NCBI RefSeq assembly: GCF_001423265.1
Contig: NZ_LMND01000023.1
Span: forward strand, 1 to 64,000
DNA: 64,000 nt
DNA from: Methylobacterium sp. Leaf108
Lineage (GTDB): Bacteria > Pseudomonadota > Alphaproteobacteria > Rhizobiales > Beijerinckiaceae
Direction of reading: 5' to 3'
Shown: positions 45,296 to 56,388 of the stretch, piece by piece
Position numbering within the stretch: position 1 is the first letter of the stretch
How the letters are laid out: the number at the start of each line of letters is the position of its first letter
Made by a program: the position numbers and the translations under genes
Notes under the pieces: model-generated
Told to the model about the DNA's origin: nothing
The model's input: the letters and a program-made list of their open reading frames with translations, nothing else
Database searches by the model: none

Positions 45296-45535
45296 TCAGA
45301 AATCGACGGCGATGCCCTTCACCTCCCAGTCGGTGTAGCGCACCGGCTCGAGGCCGCCGCGGCCCTGCTTCTCCCGCGTCGCGGCGATGGCCTCGGCCCG
45401 GGCGTCGATGTCGGCGCGGCGCGCGGCGGCCTCCGCCAGGGCGCGCTCGGCCGCCGCCGGCAGCGGGGGCCGCGACACCGCCGTCGCTTCGCCGGCTTCG
45501 CTGGCGGGCGAATCTTTCGGCCTTTCGTCTTGCAT
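45296..45535 (-). CDS. DUF1674 protein, SdhAF4-like
   Basis: 79 residues from ATG 45535. An acidic, Ala-rich N-terminal half precedes the diagnostic C-terminus GGLEPVRYTDWEVKGIAVDF, the DUF1674 signature shared with mitochondrial succinate dehydrogenase assembly factor 4. A role as a chaperone for the flavinylated SdhA subunit is inferred from that homology. Divergent from rsmB with 75 bp between starts; convergent with the L,D-transpeptidase gene, 12 bp apart. The neighbourhood with rsmB is frequent in alphaproteobacteria. Confidence 0.9.
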   Translation of the reverse strand: MQDERPKDSPASEAGEATAVSRPPLPAAAERALAEAAARRADIDARAEAIAATREKQGRGGLEPVRYTDWEVKGIAVDF

Positions 45536-45610
45536 CGACCTGAACCTGTGTGGAAGGGCGTCGGGTGAGCCCGGGCGACAGCCGGGCGTGATGCAAGCAA
45601 GGTGGCATTC

Positions 45611-46981
45611 ATGGCGGCTCGCCGCAACGCGCCCGGTCCCGCGCCGGCGCTCGATTCCAGCGTCGCCGGCCTCGCCGCGCGCCAGGTCGCGCACGCGGCC
45701 GTGGCCGATCTCATCGGCAAGGATCGGGCCTTCGCCCTCGACGACGCCCTCGCCCAGGCCGACCGGGACGGGCGCCTCGAGCCGGCCGATGCCGGGCTGG
45801 CCCGCGCCATCGCCACGGCGACCTTCCGCCGCTTCGGTTTCCTGCGCTGCGCCCTGCACGAGCGCCTGTCGCAGGGCCTGCCCGAGGACCAGCCGCGCCT
45901 CGTGGCGCTGCTCGCCACCGGGGCGGCGCAAATCCTCGACCTCAACGTCCCCGACCACGCCGCCGTCGACCTGTCGGTGCGCCTCGCCAAGGGCGATCCC
46001 CAGCTCCAGCACCTCGCCGGCCTCGTGAACGCGGTGATGCGCCGCGTGGTGCGCGAGCGCGCGGCGATCTTTTCCGCCAGCACCGACCCCCTCGGCGACA
46101 ACACCCCCGGCTGGCTCGCTACCCGCTGGCACGAGCGCTACGGACCGGAGACGGCCGCGGCCATCGCCGCCGCGCACCTGCGGGGTGCCCCCCTCGACAT
46201 CACCGTCAAGGAGGATCCGCAGGCCTGGGCCGAGCGGCTCGGCGGCGTCCTCCTGGCCACCGGCAGCATCCGCCTGCACGACGTCCACGCGGCCGTCTCG
46301 GCGCTTCCCGGCTACGACGAGGGCGCCTGGTGGGTGCAGGACGCCGCCGCCGCGATACCGGCGCGCCTCCTCGGCGTGCGGCCGGGCGAGCGCGTCGCCG
46401 ACCTCTGCGCCGCTCCGGGCGGCAAGACCGCCCAGCTCGCCGCCGCGGGGGCCGCCGTGACCGCCGTCGACCGGTCCGGGCCGCGCATGGAGCGCCTGTC
46501 CGAGAACCTCGCACGGCTCGGCCTCACCGCCGAGATCCGCGTCGGCGACGCCCTGGCGCTGGGTAACGACGAGACCTTCGACGCGGTCCTCCTCGATGCG
46601 CCCTGCTCGGCCACCGGCACTATCCGGCGTCACCCGGAGGTGGCCTGGACCAAGGTCGAGGCCGACATCCAGCGCCTGGCCGGATTGCAGGCGCGCCTGC
46701 TCGACCGGGCCGCCACCCTGGTCCGGCCGGGCGGGCGGCTCGTCTACTGCACCTGCTCGATCGAACCCGAGGAGGGCGAGGCACAGGTGGCGCGTTTCCT
46801 CTCCCGCAACGCCGGCTTTTCGCGGGTTCCGATCCTGGCCGACGAGATCGGCGGATTGGCCGAGGCGATCGATGGCGAGGGCGACCTGCGCACCCTGCCC
46901 GCGCAACTCGACGGAGACGCGCCGGATCGTCAGGGCGGCCTCGACGGTTTCTTCGCCGCGCGGCTGACGCGCCTCGCCTGA
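45611..46981 (+). CDS. rsmB: 16S rRNA m5C967-type methyltransferase, RsmB family
   Basis: 456 residues from ATG 45611 with AAGGTGG upstream; GTG 45602 would add three residues. The N-terminal ~150 residues form the NusB-like RNA-binding domain. The SAM-dependent methyltransferase domain follows: RVADLCAAPGGKTAQLAAAG (motif I), LLDAPCSATGTIRRHPEVAW with the PC motif IV cysteine, and RLVYCTCSIEPEEGEAQV with the catalytic TCS cysteine. Both m5C cysteines are present. Probably targets 16S C967. First of rsmB, heparinase-like, purH in the same direction. Confidence 0.93.
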   Translation: MAARRNAPGPAPALDSSVAGLAARQVAHAAVADLIGKDRAFALDDALAQADRDGRLEPADAGLARAIATATFRRFGFLRCALHERLSQGLPEDQPRLVALLATGAAQILDLNVPDHAAVDLSVRLAKGDPQLQHLAGLVNAVMRRVVRERAAIFSASTDPLGDNTPGWLATRWHERYGPETAAAIAAAHLRGAPLDITVKEDPQAWAERLGGVLLATGSIRLHDVHAAVSALPGYDEGAWWVQDAAAAIPARLLGVRPGERVADLCAAPGGKTAQLAAAGAAVTAVDRSGPRMERLSENLARLGLTAEIRVGDALALGNDETFDAVLLDAPCSATGTIRRHPEVAWTKVEADIQRLAGLQARLLDRAATLVRPGGRLVYCTCSIEPEEGEAQVARFLSRNAGFSRVPILADEIGGLAEAIDGEGDLRTLPAQLDGDAPDRQGGLDGFFAARLTRLA

Positions 46982-47104
46982 GTCGCCGGCCCGTGCGGCC
47001 GATCCTTATGCTTAACCGCCGGTTAAGCCCCGTGGCGCTACCGTGAGCCTGGGACCATCCTGCAGCGCCCCCTTCGGCGATGCGTCGCCGAACGAGGAGA
47101 CCAC

Positions 47105-48850
47105 GTGGGTTGGGGCGCTGATCGCTGGCGGCTATATCGGCTCATCGGGGGCGAGGCCCTGCGCATGGTGCGCGGCGCCGTGCTGCGGCTGGGCGCCCGC
47201 CCGGACGTCCTGGCCGGTGCGCGGGTGACCGGCGTGGTGATCGCCCCCCACGACCTGCGCACCAGCGACGCCACCTTCGCCGACGACATCTATGCCGGCC
47301 TGTTCGTGTTCTCGGGCCGCTCGCTCTCTGTGAGCGGACGCTCGCCCTTCGATTACGCGCCCCCCTCCCCCGAATGGGCCGATGCGCTCTACGGCTTCGG
47401 CTGGCTGCGCCATCTGCGCGCCGCCGACACCGCGCTGGCCCGCGCCAACGCCCGTGCCTTCGTCGGTGACTTCATGGCCGGACGGGGCGACGCCGCCCTG
47501 GCGCGGCCGACGGCGGTGGCAGCGCGGCGCCTCATCGCCTTCCTGTGCCAGTCGCCGCTGGTCCTCGAAGGTGCCGACCACGCCTTCTACCAGGCCTTCC
47601 TCAAGACCCTCGGCCGCTCGGCGCGCGACCTGGAGCGCGACCTGCGCCGCACCGGCCTGCCGCAGACCCGCCTCGTCGCAGCGGTGGCCCTGAGCTACGC
47701 CGGCCTGTGCTGCGAGGGCATCCAGCCGATCCTGCGCCGCGCGACCCGTGTGCTCAGTCGCGAACTCGACCGCCAGATCATGCCCGACGGCGGGCACCGC
47801 AGCCGCGACCCGCGCTTCGCGATGGAACTGCTCCTCGACCTGCTGCCCCTGCGCCAGAGCTTCCTCAGCCGCGGCGTCGATCCGCCCGACGCGCTGCTGC
47901 GGGCCATCGACCGGATGCTGCCGCTGCTGCGGCTCCTGCGCCACGGCGATGCCTCGCTCAGCCATTTCAACGGCATGGGGGCCACGGCGGCCGACCACCT
48001 GGCCACCCTGCTCGTCTACGATGGCGCTCTGGCCCAGCCGATGATGCACGCGCCCCATTCCGGCTACGAGCGGCTGGAGGCCGGCCGCGTGGTGGTGGTG
48101 GCCGATGTCGGCGCACCGCCGCCGATGCTCGCCTCGGCGCGCGCCGGGGCCGGCTGCCTCTCCTTCGAGATGTCGAGCGGCCCCCAGCGCATCGTCGTCA
48201 ACTGCGGTCTGCCGGCCAGCGGCCCGGAACTGCGCCGCCTCGCGCGCAGCACCGCCGCGCATTCCACCGCCAGCGTCGCCGACACCTCCTCCTGCCGCTT
48301 CCTCGCCGGCGGCGCCTGGTGGGGCGAGGCCCGGGCGATCGACTGGCTCTCGAACCGGATCGGATCGGTGGTTCTGTCGGGCCCCCGCGAGGTCCGGGCC
48401 GAACGCACGCGCGACGGGCAGGCCCATGTGCTCGCCGCCCGCCACGACGGTTATGCGGCCGGCTTCGGGCTGATCCACGAGCGCCGCTGGCGGCTGCCGG
48501 CGGATGGACGCGCCCTCGAGGGCGAGGATTCCTTCGTGCGCGAGGGCAAGAGCAAGGACAAGGGCCGCCTGCGCACCCACGAGGTCGCGATCCGCTTCCA
48601 CCTCCATCCGGGCATCGCGGTGCGGGGTCGGGCCGGCGACGGCCTCGAACTCGCGACCCCGCAGGGCGAGGTCTGGCACTTCGAGGCCGAATCGGACGAG
48701 GACGCCCTCGACGTCGCGATCGAGGAGAGCGTCTACTTCGCCGGCCTCACCGGCGCGCGGCGCACCGACCAGATCGTAATCTACGTCACGGTGGCCGCCG
48801 CGGCGCGGCTGCGCTGGCGCTTCGCCATGGTCGACGTGAGGCCGGCGTAA
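47105..48850 (+). CDS. Heparinase II/III family protein
   Basis: 581 residues from GTG 47105, preceded by GAGGAGACCAC. The N-terminal alpha-toroid part (from [60 protein letters not shown]) is followed by a C-terminal beta-sandwich heparinase II/III-like domain ([36 protein letters not shown]). No signal peptide. Despite the name, alphaproteobacterial members between rsmB and purH are of unknown substrate; polysaccharide lyase activity is only inferred. The H/Y catalytic residues were not verified. Confidence 0.88.
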   Translation: MGWGADRWRLYRLIGGEALRMVRGAVLRLGARPDVLAGARVTGVVIAPHDLRTSDATFADDIYAGLFVFSGRSLSVSGRSPFDYAPPSPEWADALYGFGWLRHLRAADTALARANARAFVGDFMAGRGDAALARPTAVAARRLIAFLCQSPLVLEGADHAFYQAFLKTLGRSARDLERDLRRTGLPQTRLVAAVALSYAGLCCEGIQPILRRATRVLSRELDRQIMPDGGHRSRDPRFAMELLLDLLPLRQSFLSRGVDPPDALLRAIDRMLPLLRLLRHGDASLSHFNGMGATAADHLATLLVYDGALAQPMMHAPHSGYERLEAGRVVVVADVGAPPPMLASARAGAGCLSFEMSSGPQRIVVNCGLPASGPELRRLARSTAAHSTASVADTSSCRFLAGGAWWGEARAIDWLSNRIGSVVLSGPREVRAERTRDGQAHVLAARHDGYAAGFGLIHERRWRLPADGRALEGEDSFVREGKSKDKGRLRTHEVAIRFHLHPGIAVRGRAGDGLELATPQGEVWHFEAESDEDALDVAIEESVYFAGLTGARRTDQIVIYVTVAAAARLRWRFAMVDVRPA

Positions 48851-48926
48851 GATCGGGCCTCCCTGGCCCGGCCGGCCGGTTTCGTGCTACCCGCCGCAGC
48901 CCGACCCTTGTAAAAACGAGTTGCCG

Positions 48927-50525
48927 ATGCCGTCCGATGCCGTGCGCATCACCCGCGCCCTCCTGTCCGTCTCCGACAAGACCGGCCTCGTGGAGTTCGC
49001 CCGCGCGCTGGCCGGGCACGGCGTCGCGCTGCTCTCCACCGGCGGCACCCACCGCGCCTTGCGCGAGGCGGGGCTGGCGGTGATCGAGGTCTCCGACGTC
49101 ACCGGCTTTCCCGAGATGATGGACGGGCGCGTCAAGACCCTGCACCCGGCCATCCACGGCGGGCTGCTGGCGGTGCGCGCCAACCCCGAGCACCAGGCGG
49201 CCATGGCCGCCCACGGCATCGGGCCGATCGACCTCCTCGTGGTCAACCTCTATCCGTTCGAGGCGACGATCGCGCAGGATTGCACCGACGCCGAGGCGAT
49301 CGAGAACATCGACGTCGGCGGCCCTGCGATGATCCGGGGCGCGGCCAAGAACCATGCCGACGTGGCGGTGGTGACGGATGTCGCCGATTATCCCGCCCTC
49401 CTCGCCGAGCTGGACGGCCGAGAAGGGACGCTGAGCAGCGTCACCCGGCGGCGCCTCGCGGCCAAGGCGTTCGCGCGCACGGCGGCCTACGACGCGGCCA
49501 TCGCCAACTGGCTGGCGGCCCGCGCCGGCGAGCCGGAGACGGCGCCGTTCCGGGCCTTCGGGGGCACCCTGGCGCAGGGGCTGCGCTACGGCGAGAACCC
49601 GCACCAGGCCGCCGCCTTCTACCGCTCGCCGGGCAAGGCGCGGGCCGGCGTCGCGACGGTGCGCCAGCTCCAGGGCAAGGAACTGTCCTACAACAACCTC
49701 AACGACACCGACGCGGCCTACGAATGCGTCGCGGAGTTCGATCCCTCCTCCGCGGCCGCGGTGGCGATCATCAAGCACGCCAACCCCTGTGGCGTCGCCA
49801 CCGGCACCACCTTGGCCGAGGCCTACGAGCGGGCGCTCGCCTGCGATCCCTCCTCCGCCTTCGGCGGCATCGTCGCCCTCAACCGGACGCTGGACGCCGA
49901 CTCGGCGCGGCGGATCGTCGAGATCTTCACCGAGGTCATCATCGCGCCGGACGCCACGCCGGAGGCCGTCGCCATCGTGGCCGCCAAGAAGAACCTGCGC
50001 CTGCTCCTGGCCGGTTCGCTGCCCGATCCGCGTGGCGCCGGCGAGACCGTGCGCACGCTCTCGGGCGGGCTGCTGGTACAGGGACGCGACAACGCCGTCG
50101 TCGACGACATGGCCCTGCGGGTCGTGACCAAGCGCGCGCCCACCGAGCGGGAGCTCGCCGACCTGCTGTTCGCCTTCCGGGTCGCCAAGCACGTGAAATC
50201 GAACGCCATCGTCTACGCCCGCGACGGCGCCACCGTCGGCATCGGCGCCGGACAGATGTCGCGGGTCGATTCCTCGCGCATCGCCGCCTGGAAGGCGGCC
50301 GAGGCGGCCGCACGGGGCGGTGCCACCGAGAGTCTGGCCAAGGGCGCGGTCGTGGCCTCGGACGCCTTCTTCCCCTTCGCCGACGGCCTGATCGCGGCGG
50401 CGGAGGCCGGCGCCACCGCGGTGATCCAGCCCGGCGGCTCGATGCGCGACGACGAGGTGGTGCGGGCCGCCGACGAGGCGGGCCTCGCCATGGTCTTCAC
50501 CGGGCACCGCCACTTCCGGCACTGA
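48927..50525 (+). CDS. purH: Bifunctional AICAR transformylase / IMP cyclohydrolase
   Basis: 532 residues from ATG 48927. Catalyses the last two steps of IMP synthesis. The N-terminal MGS-like cyclohydrolase domain has [29 protein letters not shown]-type [15 protein letters not shown] and [16 protein letters not shown]. The C-terminal transformylase shows the catalytic Lys-His in [14 protein letters not shown], and [14 protein letters not shown] and [18 protein letters not shown]. The TTG at 48921 is a poor alternative. It follows the heparinase-like gene by 76 bp. Confidence 0.97.
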   Translation: MPSDAVRITRALLSVSDKTGLVEFARALAGHGVALLSTGGTHRALREAGLAVIEVSDVTGFPEMMDGRVKTLHPAIHGGLLAVRANPEHQAAMAAHGIGPIDLLVVNLYPFEATIAQDCTDAEAIENIDVGGPAMIRGAAKNHADVAVVTDVADYPALLAELDGREGTLSSVTRRRLAAKAFARTAAYDAAIANWLAARAGEPETAPFRAFGGTLAQGLRYGENPHQAAAFYRSPGKARAGVATVRQLQGKELSYNNLNDTDAAYECVAEFDPSSAAAVAIIKHANPCGVATGTTLAEAYERALACDPSSAFGGIVALNRTLDADSARRIVEIFTEVIIAPDATPEAVAIVAAKKNLRLLLAGSLPDPRGAGETVRTLSGGLLVQGRDNAVVDDMALRVVTKRAPTERELADLLFAFRVAKHVKSNAIVYARDGATVGIGAGQMSRVDSSRIAAWKAAEAAARGGATESLAKGAVVASDAFFPFADGLIAAAEAGATAVIQPGGSMRDDEVVRAADEAGLAMVFTGHRHFRH

Positions 50526-50610
50526 GGGCATACGGGCGTCGCCGGTGGCCTCGCCCGCCGATCGGACTGCCGCTACGGTCGACGCACCATCACCGGAGCG
50601 TCCACCCACC

Positions 50611-51975
50611 ATGACCGAGTCGTCCGCCTATCACACCCGGAGTGCGCGCTACGCCGTCGGGGAGGCGCTCGCCAGGGCGACGCCCCATGCCGAACATGCC
50701 GCCTGGCAGCCCAGGCCCGATCGGGCGCCCCTGGCGATCCTCGCCGAGAGCGACGCCGAGCGGCTGCCGGACCTGGTGCCGCGCCGCTACAAGCGGATGG
50801 CCGAGAGCCCCTTCACCTTCCTGCGCGGGGCGGCGGCCGTCATGGCCCGGGACCTCGTCGGCGCGGCCATGGCCGGCGTGCCGGTCCAGGCCTGCGGCGA
50901 TTGCCACGTCGGCAACTTCGGGCTGTTCGTGAGCCCCGAGGGCCGGGTGCTGTTCGACATCAACGATTTCGACGAGACTCTTCCCGGCATCGACTTCACC
51001 GTCGACCTCAAGCGCCTCGCCACCAGCATCGTGGTGGAGACCCGGGCCGATGCCCATGCCGATGCGGACACCGCCCGTGCGGCGGCGCAGGCGGCGCTGC
51101 GGGCCTATCGCGAGCACATCCACCATCTGGCTGCGCTGGAGCCGCTCGCCTGCTGGCGCAGCAACATCGACCTCGATCACGAGGTGGCGCACATCGACGA
51201 CGACGGATCGCGCGACGAAGCCGAGCGCGGTCTCGATGCCGGCCTGCACCAGGAGACCGTCAAGGCCGACATCCCCGAACTCGACCCCGCCACCCAGGAC
51301 GGCGCGCCGGCGACCTGGCGCATCGCGGACAAGGGCAAGAAGGTGTTCCACGTCGCGCCCAACGGCGACCGCGAGCCGGTGGAGGATGCGCGCGCGGCCC
51401 TGATCGCCTATCCGGCCGGCCTCGCGCCGGAGCGGCGCGGCCTCGTCGAGCGGTACGCCCTGCGCGACGTCGCCTTCAAGGTGGTGGGCATCGGCTCGGT
51501 CGGCCGCGTTTGCGCGGTGGGGCTCTACACCGATGCCGACGGTGCGCCGCTCTTTCTCCAGGTCAAGGAAGCCCGGCAGTCGGTGCTGACGCCCCTCGTC
51601 CTGGCCAGCGCCCGTGCGGCGGCGACGGAGGGCTTGCGCGTGGTCGAGGGCCAGCGGGTGATGCAGGCGGCGAGCGACATCTTTCTCGGCGCGGCGCAAT
51701 CCCCGACGAGCGGCCGCTCCTATTACGTGCGCCAGCTCAAGAACAAGAAGCTGTCGGACGTGGCCGACCTGATGTCGCGGACCGAGCCGAGGCGCTACGC
51801 CGCCCTGTGCGGGCGGACCCTGGCCCGCGCCCACGCCCGCTCGGGCGAAGCCTCGACCATCGCCGGATACATGGGCGAATCCGACGGCCTCGACGAGGCG
51901 ATCGCGCGGTTCGCGATGACCTACGCGGATGAGACCACCGCGGACCACGCGGCGCTGCTCGCCGCGAGGGGGTGA
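50611..51975 (+). CDS. DUF2252 family protein (kinase-like)
   Basis: 454 residues from ATG 50611; GTG 50545 is an in-frame alternative without homology support. DUF2252 hallmarks: RRYKRMAESPFTFLRGAAAV, the conserved CGDCHVGNFGLF, FDINDFDETLPGIDFTVDLK, and later VGRVCAVGLYTD and FLQVKEARQSVLTPLV. The GDxHxGNFG/DxNDFDE pattern resembles the catalytic and metal-binding loops of aminoglycoside-phosphotransferase-fold kinases, so a kinase role is inferred; substrate unknown. No signal peptide. Likely monocistronic; a terminator lies 165 bp downstream. Confidence 0.88.
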   Translation: MTESSAYHTRSARYAVGEALARATPHAEHAAWQPRPDRAPLAILAESDAERLPDLVPRRYKRMAESPFTFLRGAAAVMARDLVGAAMAGVPVQACGDCHVGNFGLFVSPEGRVLFDINDFDETLPGIDFTVDLKRLATSIVVETRADAHADADTARAAAQAALRAYREHIHHLAALEPLACWRSNIDLDHEVAHIDDDGSRDEAERGLDAGLHQETVKADIPELDPATQDGAPATWRIADKGKKVFHVAPNGDREPVEDARAALIAYPAGLAPERRGLVERYALRDVAFKVVGIGSVGRVCAVGLYTDADGAPLFLQVKEARQSVLTPLVLASARAAATEGLRVVEGQRVMQAASDIFLGAAQSPTSGRSYYVRQLKNKKLSDVADLMSRTEPRRYAALCGRTLARAHARSGEASTIAGYMGESDGLDEAIARFAMTYADETTADHAALLAARG

Positions 51976-51978
51976 TAC

Positions 51979-52074
51979 GGTTCCCGCTCGAATCAAGCGG
52001 GAACGGTCTCACCGAGCCCGCGCGGCGCTCGAGAGAAGCCGACATCCGCTTTGCGAAGCCATCGAACGGATGTC
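51979..52074. repeat. Two nested palindromes, REP-like
   Basis: GTTCCCGCT-N7-AGCGGGAAC (about 51980-52004) is followed about 40 bp later by GACATCCG-N18-CGGATGTC (about 52041-52074). Neither has a T-run. They occupy the gap between the DUF2252 gene and the terminator before the MFS gene. The layout recalls REP/BIME-type intergenic repeats, which would occur in many copies across the genome; only one copy is visible here. Confidence 0.55.
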
Positions 52075-52140
52075 GTATGACCCCGAGCTTCGGGCGGTGC
52101 CCCTGCGATCCGGCGCAGGCCGGCCCGCCCCAAAAGAAAA

Positions 52141-52168
52141 AAGGCCCCGTCGCGAGACGGGGCCTTTT
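52141..52168. terminator. Bidirectional intrinsic terminator
   Basis: Stem AAGGCCCCGT/ACGGGGCCTT with a CGCGAG loop, followed by TTTT on the plus strand and by a T-run on the minus strand (AAAAGAAAAAA precedes it on the plus strand). It can end both the DUF2252 transcript and the convergent MFS transcript. Confidence 0.93.
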
Positions 52169-52191
52169 CTCATGTCGCGGTGCGGTTCACC

Positions 52192-53979
52192 TCAGCGCGT
52201 GGGCGCCTCGTCGTAGGTGAAGATATCGCGGTCCTTGGTCTCCGGGATGAAGAGGGCACCGATGACCGCGGTCGCGAGGGCGATGACGATCGGGTACCAG
52301 AGCCCGAAGTAGATGTCGCCGGTCTGGGCCACCATGGCGAAGGCGGTGGCCGGCAGCAGGCCGCCGAACCAGCCGTTGCCGATGTGGTAGGGCAGCGACA
52401 TCGAGGTGTAGCGGATACGCGTCGGGAACAGCTCCACCAGCGCCGCCGCGATCGGGCCGTAGACCATCGTCACGTAGAGGACGAGGATCGTCAGGATGCC
52501 GATGATGGTCAGCTTCTGGACCGTGAAGATGTCGATCATCTTGGCGAAGTTCGACAGGCCGTCCTTCGGGTCGATGGCGATCTTCACGATGCTCGGGTTG
52601 GTGGCCGTCGGGTAGCCGGCGGCGGTCAGCGCTGCACCCACGTCCTTGGCGAAGGCCGGATCGGCGGCGGCGAACTCCTTGCCGGCGACGGTCACGGTGG
52701 CCTTGGTGCCGGCGGCGACCGGCTCGGTGGTGTAGTTCACCGCGGAGCGGGCGAGCAGCGCCTTGGCGATGTCGCACGAGTTGGTGAACTTGGCCGTTCC
52801 CACCGGATTGAACTGGAAGGAGCAATCCGCCGGGTCGGCCTTGACCACCACCTGCGTGTTCTGCTGGGCCGCGTGCAGGGCCGGGTTGGCCGCAGCGGTC
52901 AGCGCCTTGAACAGCGGGAAGAAGGTCAGGGCCGCGATCACGCAACCGCCGAGGATGATCGGCTTGCGGCCGATCTTGTCGGAGAGCGAGCCGAAGAACA
53001 GGAACCCGCCGGTGCCGAGGATGAGCGACCAGGCGATGAGCACGTTGGCCGTGAACTGGTCGACCTTCAGGATCGTCTGGAGGAAGAACAGCGCGTAGAA
53101 CTGGCCGGTGTACCAGACCACTGCCTGGCCGGCGGTGAGGCCGAGGAGCGCGAGCAGCGCCCACTTGGCGTTGCGCCATTGGCCGAAGGCCTCCGAGAGC
53201 GGCGCCTTCGAGCCGGTGCCCTCTTCCTTCATCTTCTTGAAGGCCGGGCTCTCCTGCATCTGCAGGCGGATCCAGACCGAGATGCCGAGCAGCACGATCG
53301 AGACCAGGAACGGAATGCGCCAGCCCCAGGCGGCGAACGGCGTGATCGTGCCGGCGGTGCCATCGGCCAGGGTGGTGGCCACGGGGACGTAGTTGGCGTT
53401 CACGTAGATCTGGGTGAACAGGATCACCATCAGCGACAGCAGCAGCCCGAGGGTCGCCGTGGTCTGGATGAAGGCGGTGTAGAAGCCGCGACGGCCGCGG
53501 GGGGCGTGCTCGGCCACGTAGACGGCGGCGCCGCCGTATTCACCACCGAGCGCCAGACCCTGGAGCATGCGCAGGGCGAGGAGCGCCACGGGGGCGACCC
53601 AGCCGATGCCGTACTCGTTCATGGTGGCGTAGGAGGGCAGCAGGCCGACGACGAAGGTCGAGATGCCCATGATCAGGATGGTGACGAGGAAGGTGTACTT
53701 GCGGCCGACGAGGTCGCCGAGCCGGCCGAACACCAGGGCGCCGAAGGGGCGCACGAGGAAGCCCGCGGCGAAGGCGAGCAGCGCGAAGACGTTGCGGGTG
53801 GCTTCCGGATAGGCCGAGAAGAACTGCGCGCCGATGATCGCGGCGAGCGAACCGTAGAGATAGAAGTCGTACCATTCGAAGACGGTCCCCAGCGACGAGG
53901 CCAGGATGACCTTCTTCTCTCCGGCGCTCATCGGTCGCGCCGCCTCCTCCGTCACCGGTGTCGCACTTGCAACAGCCAT
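52192..53979 (-). CDS. MFS transporter, metabolite:H+ symporter (MHS) type
   Basis: 595 residues, starting MAVASATPVTEEAARPMSAG. Twelve-segment MFS of the proline/betaine-type MHS family: SSLGTVFEWYDFYLYGSLAA, FGALVFGRLGDLVGRKYTFL, ALGGEYGGAAVYVAEHAPRG and SLSDKIGRKPIILGGCVIAA are diagnostic. A loop of ~120 residues (about 362-486) with two Cys is inserted between two membrane segments; normal MHS proteins are 430-550 residues long. The gene lies downstream of acs on the same strand, 284 bp apart, so carboxylate uptake is one possibility. Substrate unknown. Confidence 0.92.
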   Translation of the reverse strand: MAVASATPVTEEAARPMSAGEKKVILASSLGTVFEWYDFYLYGSLAAIIGAQFFSAYPEATRNVFALLAFAAGFLVRPFGALVFGRLGDLVGRKYTFLVTILIMGISTFVVGLLPSYATMNEYGIGWVAPVALLALRMLQGLALGGEYGGAAVYVAEHAPRGRRGFYTAFIQTTATLGLLLSLMVILFTQIYVNANYVPVATTLADGTAGTITPFAAWGWRIPFLVSIVLLGISVWIRLQMQESPAFKKMKEEGTGSKAPLSEAFGQWRNAKWALLALLGLTAGQAVVWYTGQFYALFFLQTILKVDQFTANVLIAWSLILGTGGFLFFGSLSDKIGRKPIILGGCVIAALTFFPLFKALTAAANPALHAAQQNTQVVVKADPADCSFQFNPVGTAKFTNSCDIAKALLARSAVNYTTEPVAAGTKATVTVAGKEFAAADPAFAKDVGAALTAAGYPTATNPSIVKIAIDPKDGLSNFAKMIDIFTVQKLTIIGILTILVLYVTMVYGPIAAALVELFPTRIRYTSMSLPYHIGNGWFGGLLPATAFAMVAQTGDIYFGLWYPIVIALATAVIGALFIPETKDRDIFTYDEAPTR

Positions 53980-54182
53980 GGCCCCGTCCCTCCCAAGATC
54001 TTTTGTTTTGATTGTCGCGATGCGCCGGACCCGGCGCGGTTCAGATTAGGCGTCGATCGCCGCCGCGTCTGTGTCGACGGGATGCGGCGGGACCCGCATT
54101 TCCGCCACGCGGCGATACCGATACGGCCAAGTTACCGCAAGGTTTGACCGGGCCCAACAGTGAAAAGGAAATTTACCATCGA

Positions 54183-54209
54183 CGCAAAGCATTTTGTAAC
54201 AGCTTTGCG
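54183..54209. repeat. Inverted repeat CGCAAAGC-N11-GCTTTGCG
   Basis: Perfect 8-bp arms (54183-54190 and 54202-54209) around an AT-rich centre ATTTTGTAACA, located about 200 bp upstream of the MFS start and just downstream of the acs terminator-like hairpin. Shape fits an operator for a dimeric regulator of the MFS gene. Inference only. Confidence 0.5.
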
Positions 54210-54214
54210 CGAAC

Positions 54215-54252
54215 GCGGCTGCCGGAGAGGGTCGCAAGTGCCCGGCAGCCGC
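54215..54252 (-). terminator. Strong hairpin after acs
   Basis: Perfect 11-bp arms GCGGCTGCCGG (54215-54225) and CCGGCAGCCGC (54242-54252), 11 bp beyond the acs stop on the minus strand. There is no clear T-run, so it may protect the 3' end or act with Rho rather than terminate alone. Confidence 0.5.
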
Positions 54253-54263
54253 GCTCTCGGAGT

Positions 54264-56213
<1,950 letters not shown>

Positions 56214-56388
56214 CGCGCGTTTCCCTGTTCCCGGTGCCCGATCGTATCGCGACAACGCGCGCAGCCGGTGCTTCCAGTGCCGTTCTTAGGCGTGCGCACA
56301 GGGCGGCGGCAAGGGCAAAAACGTCAATCGGGACAAGTGCTGAGCCACCCTCCCTCCCGGAGTGCCGGTCACGATCGCGGCGGCGGCG

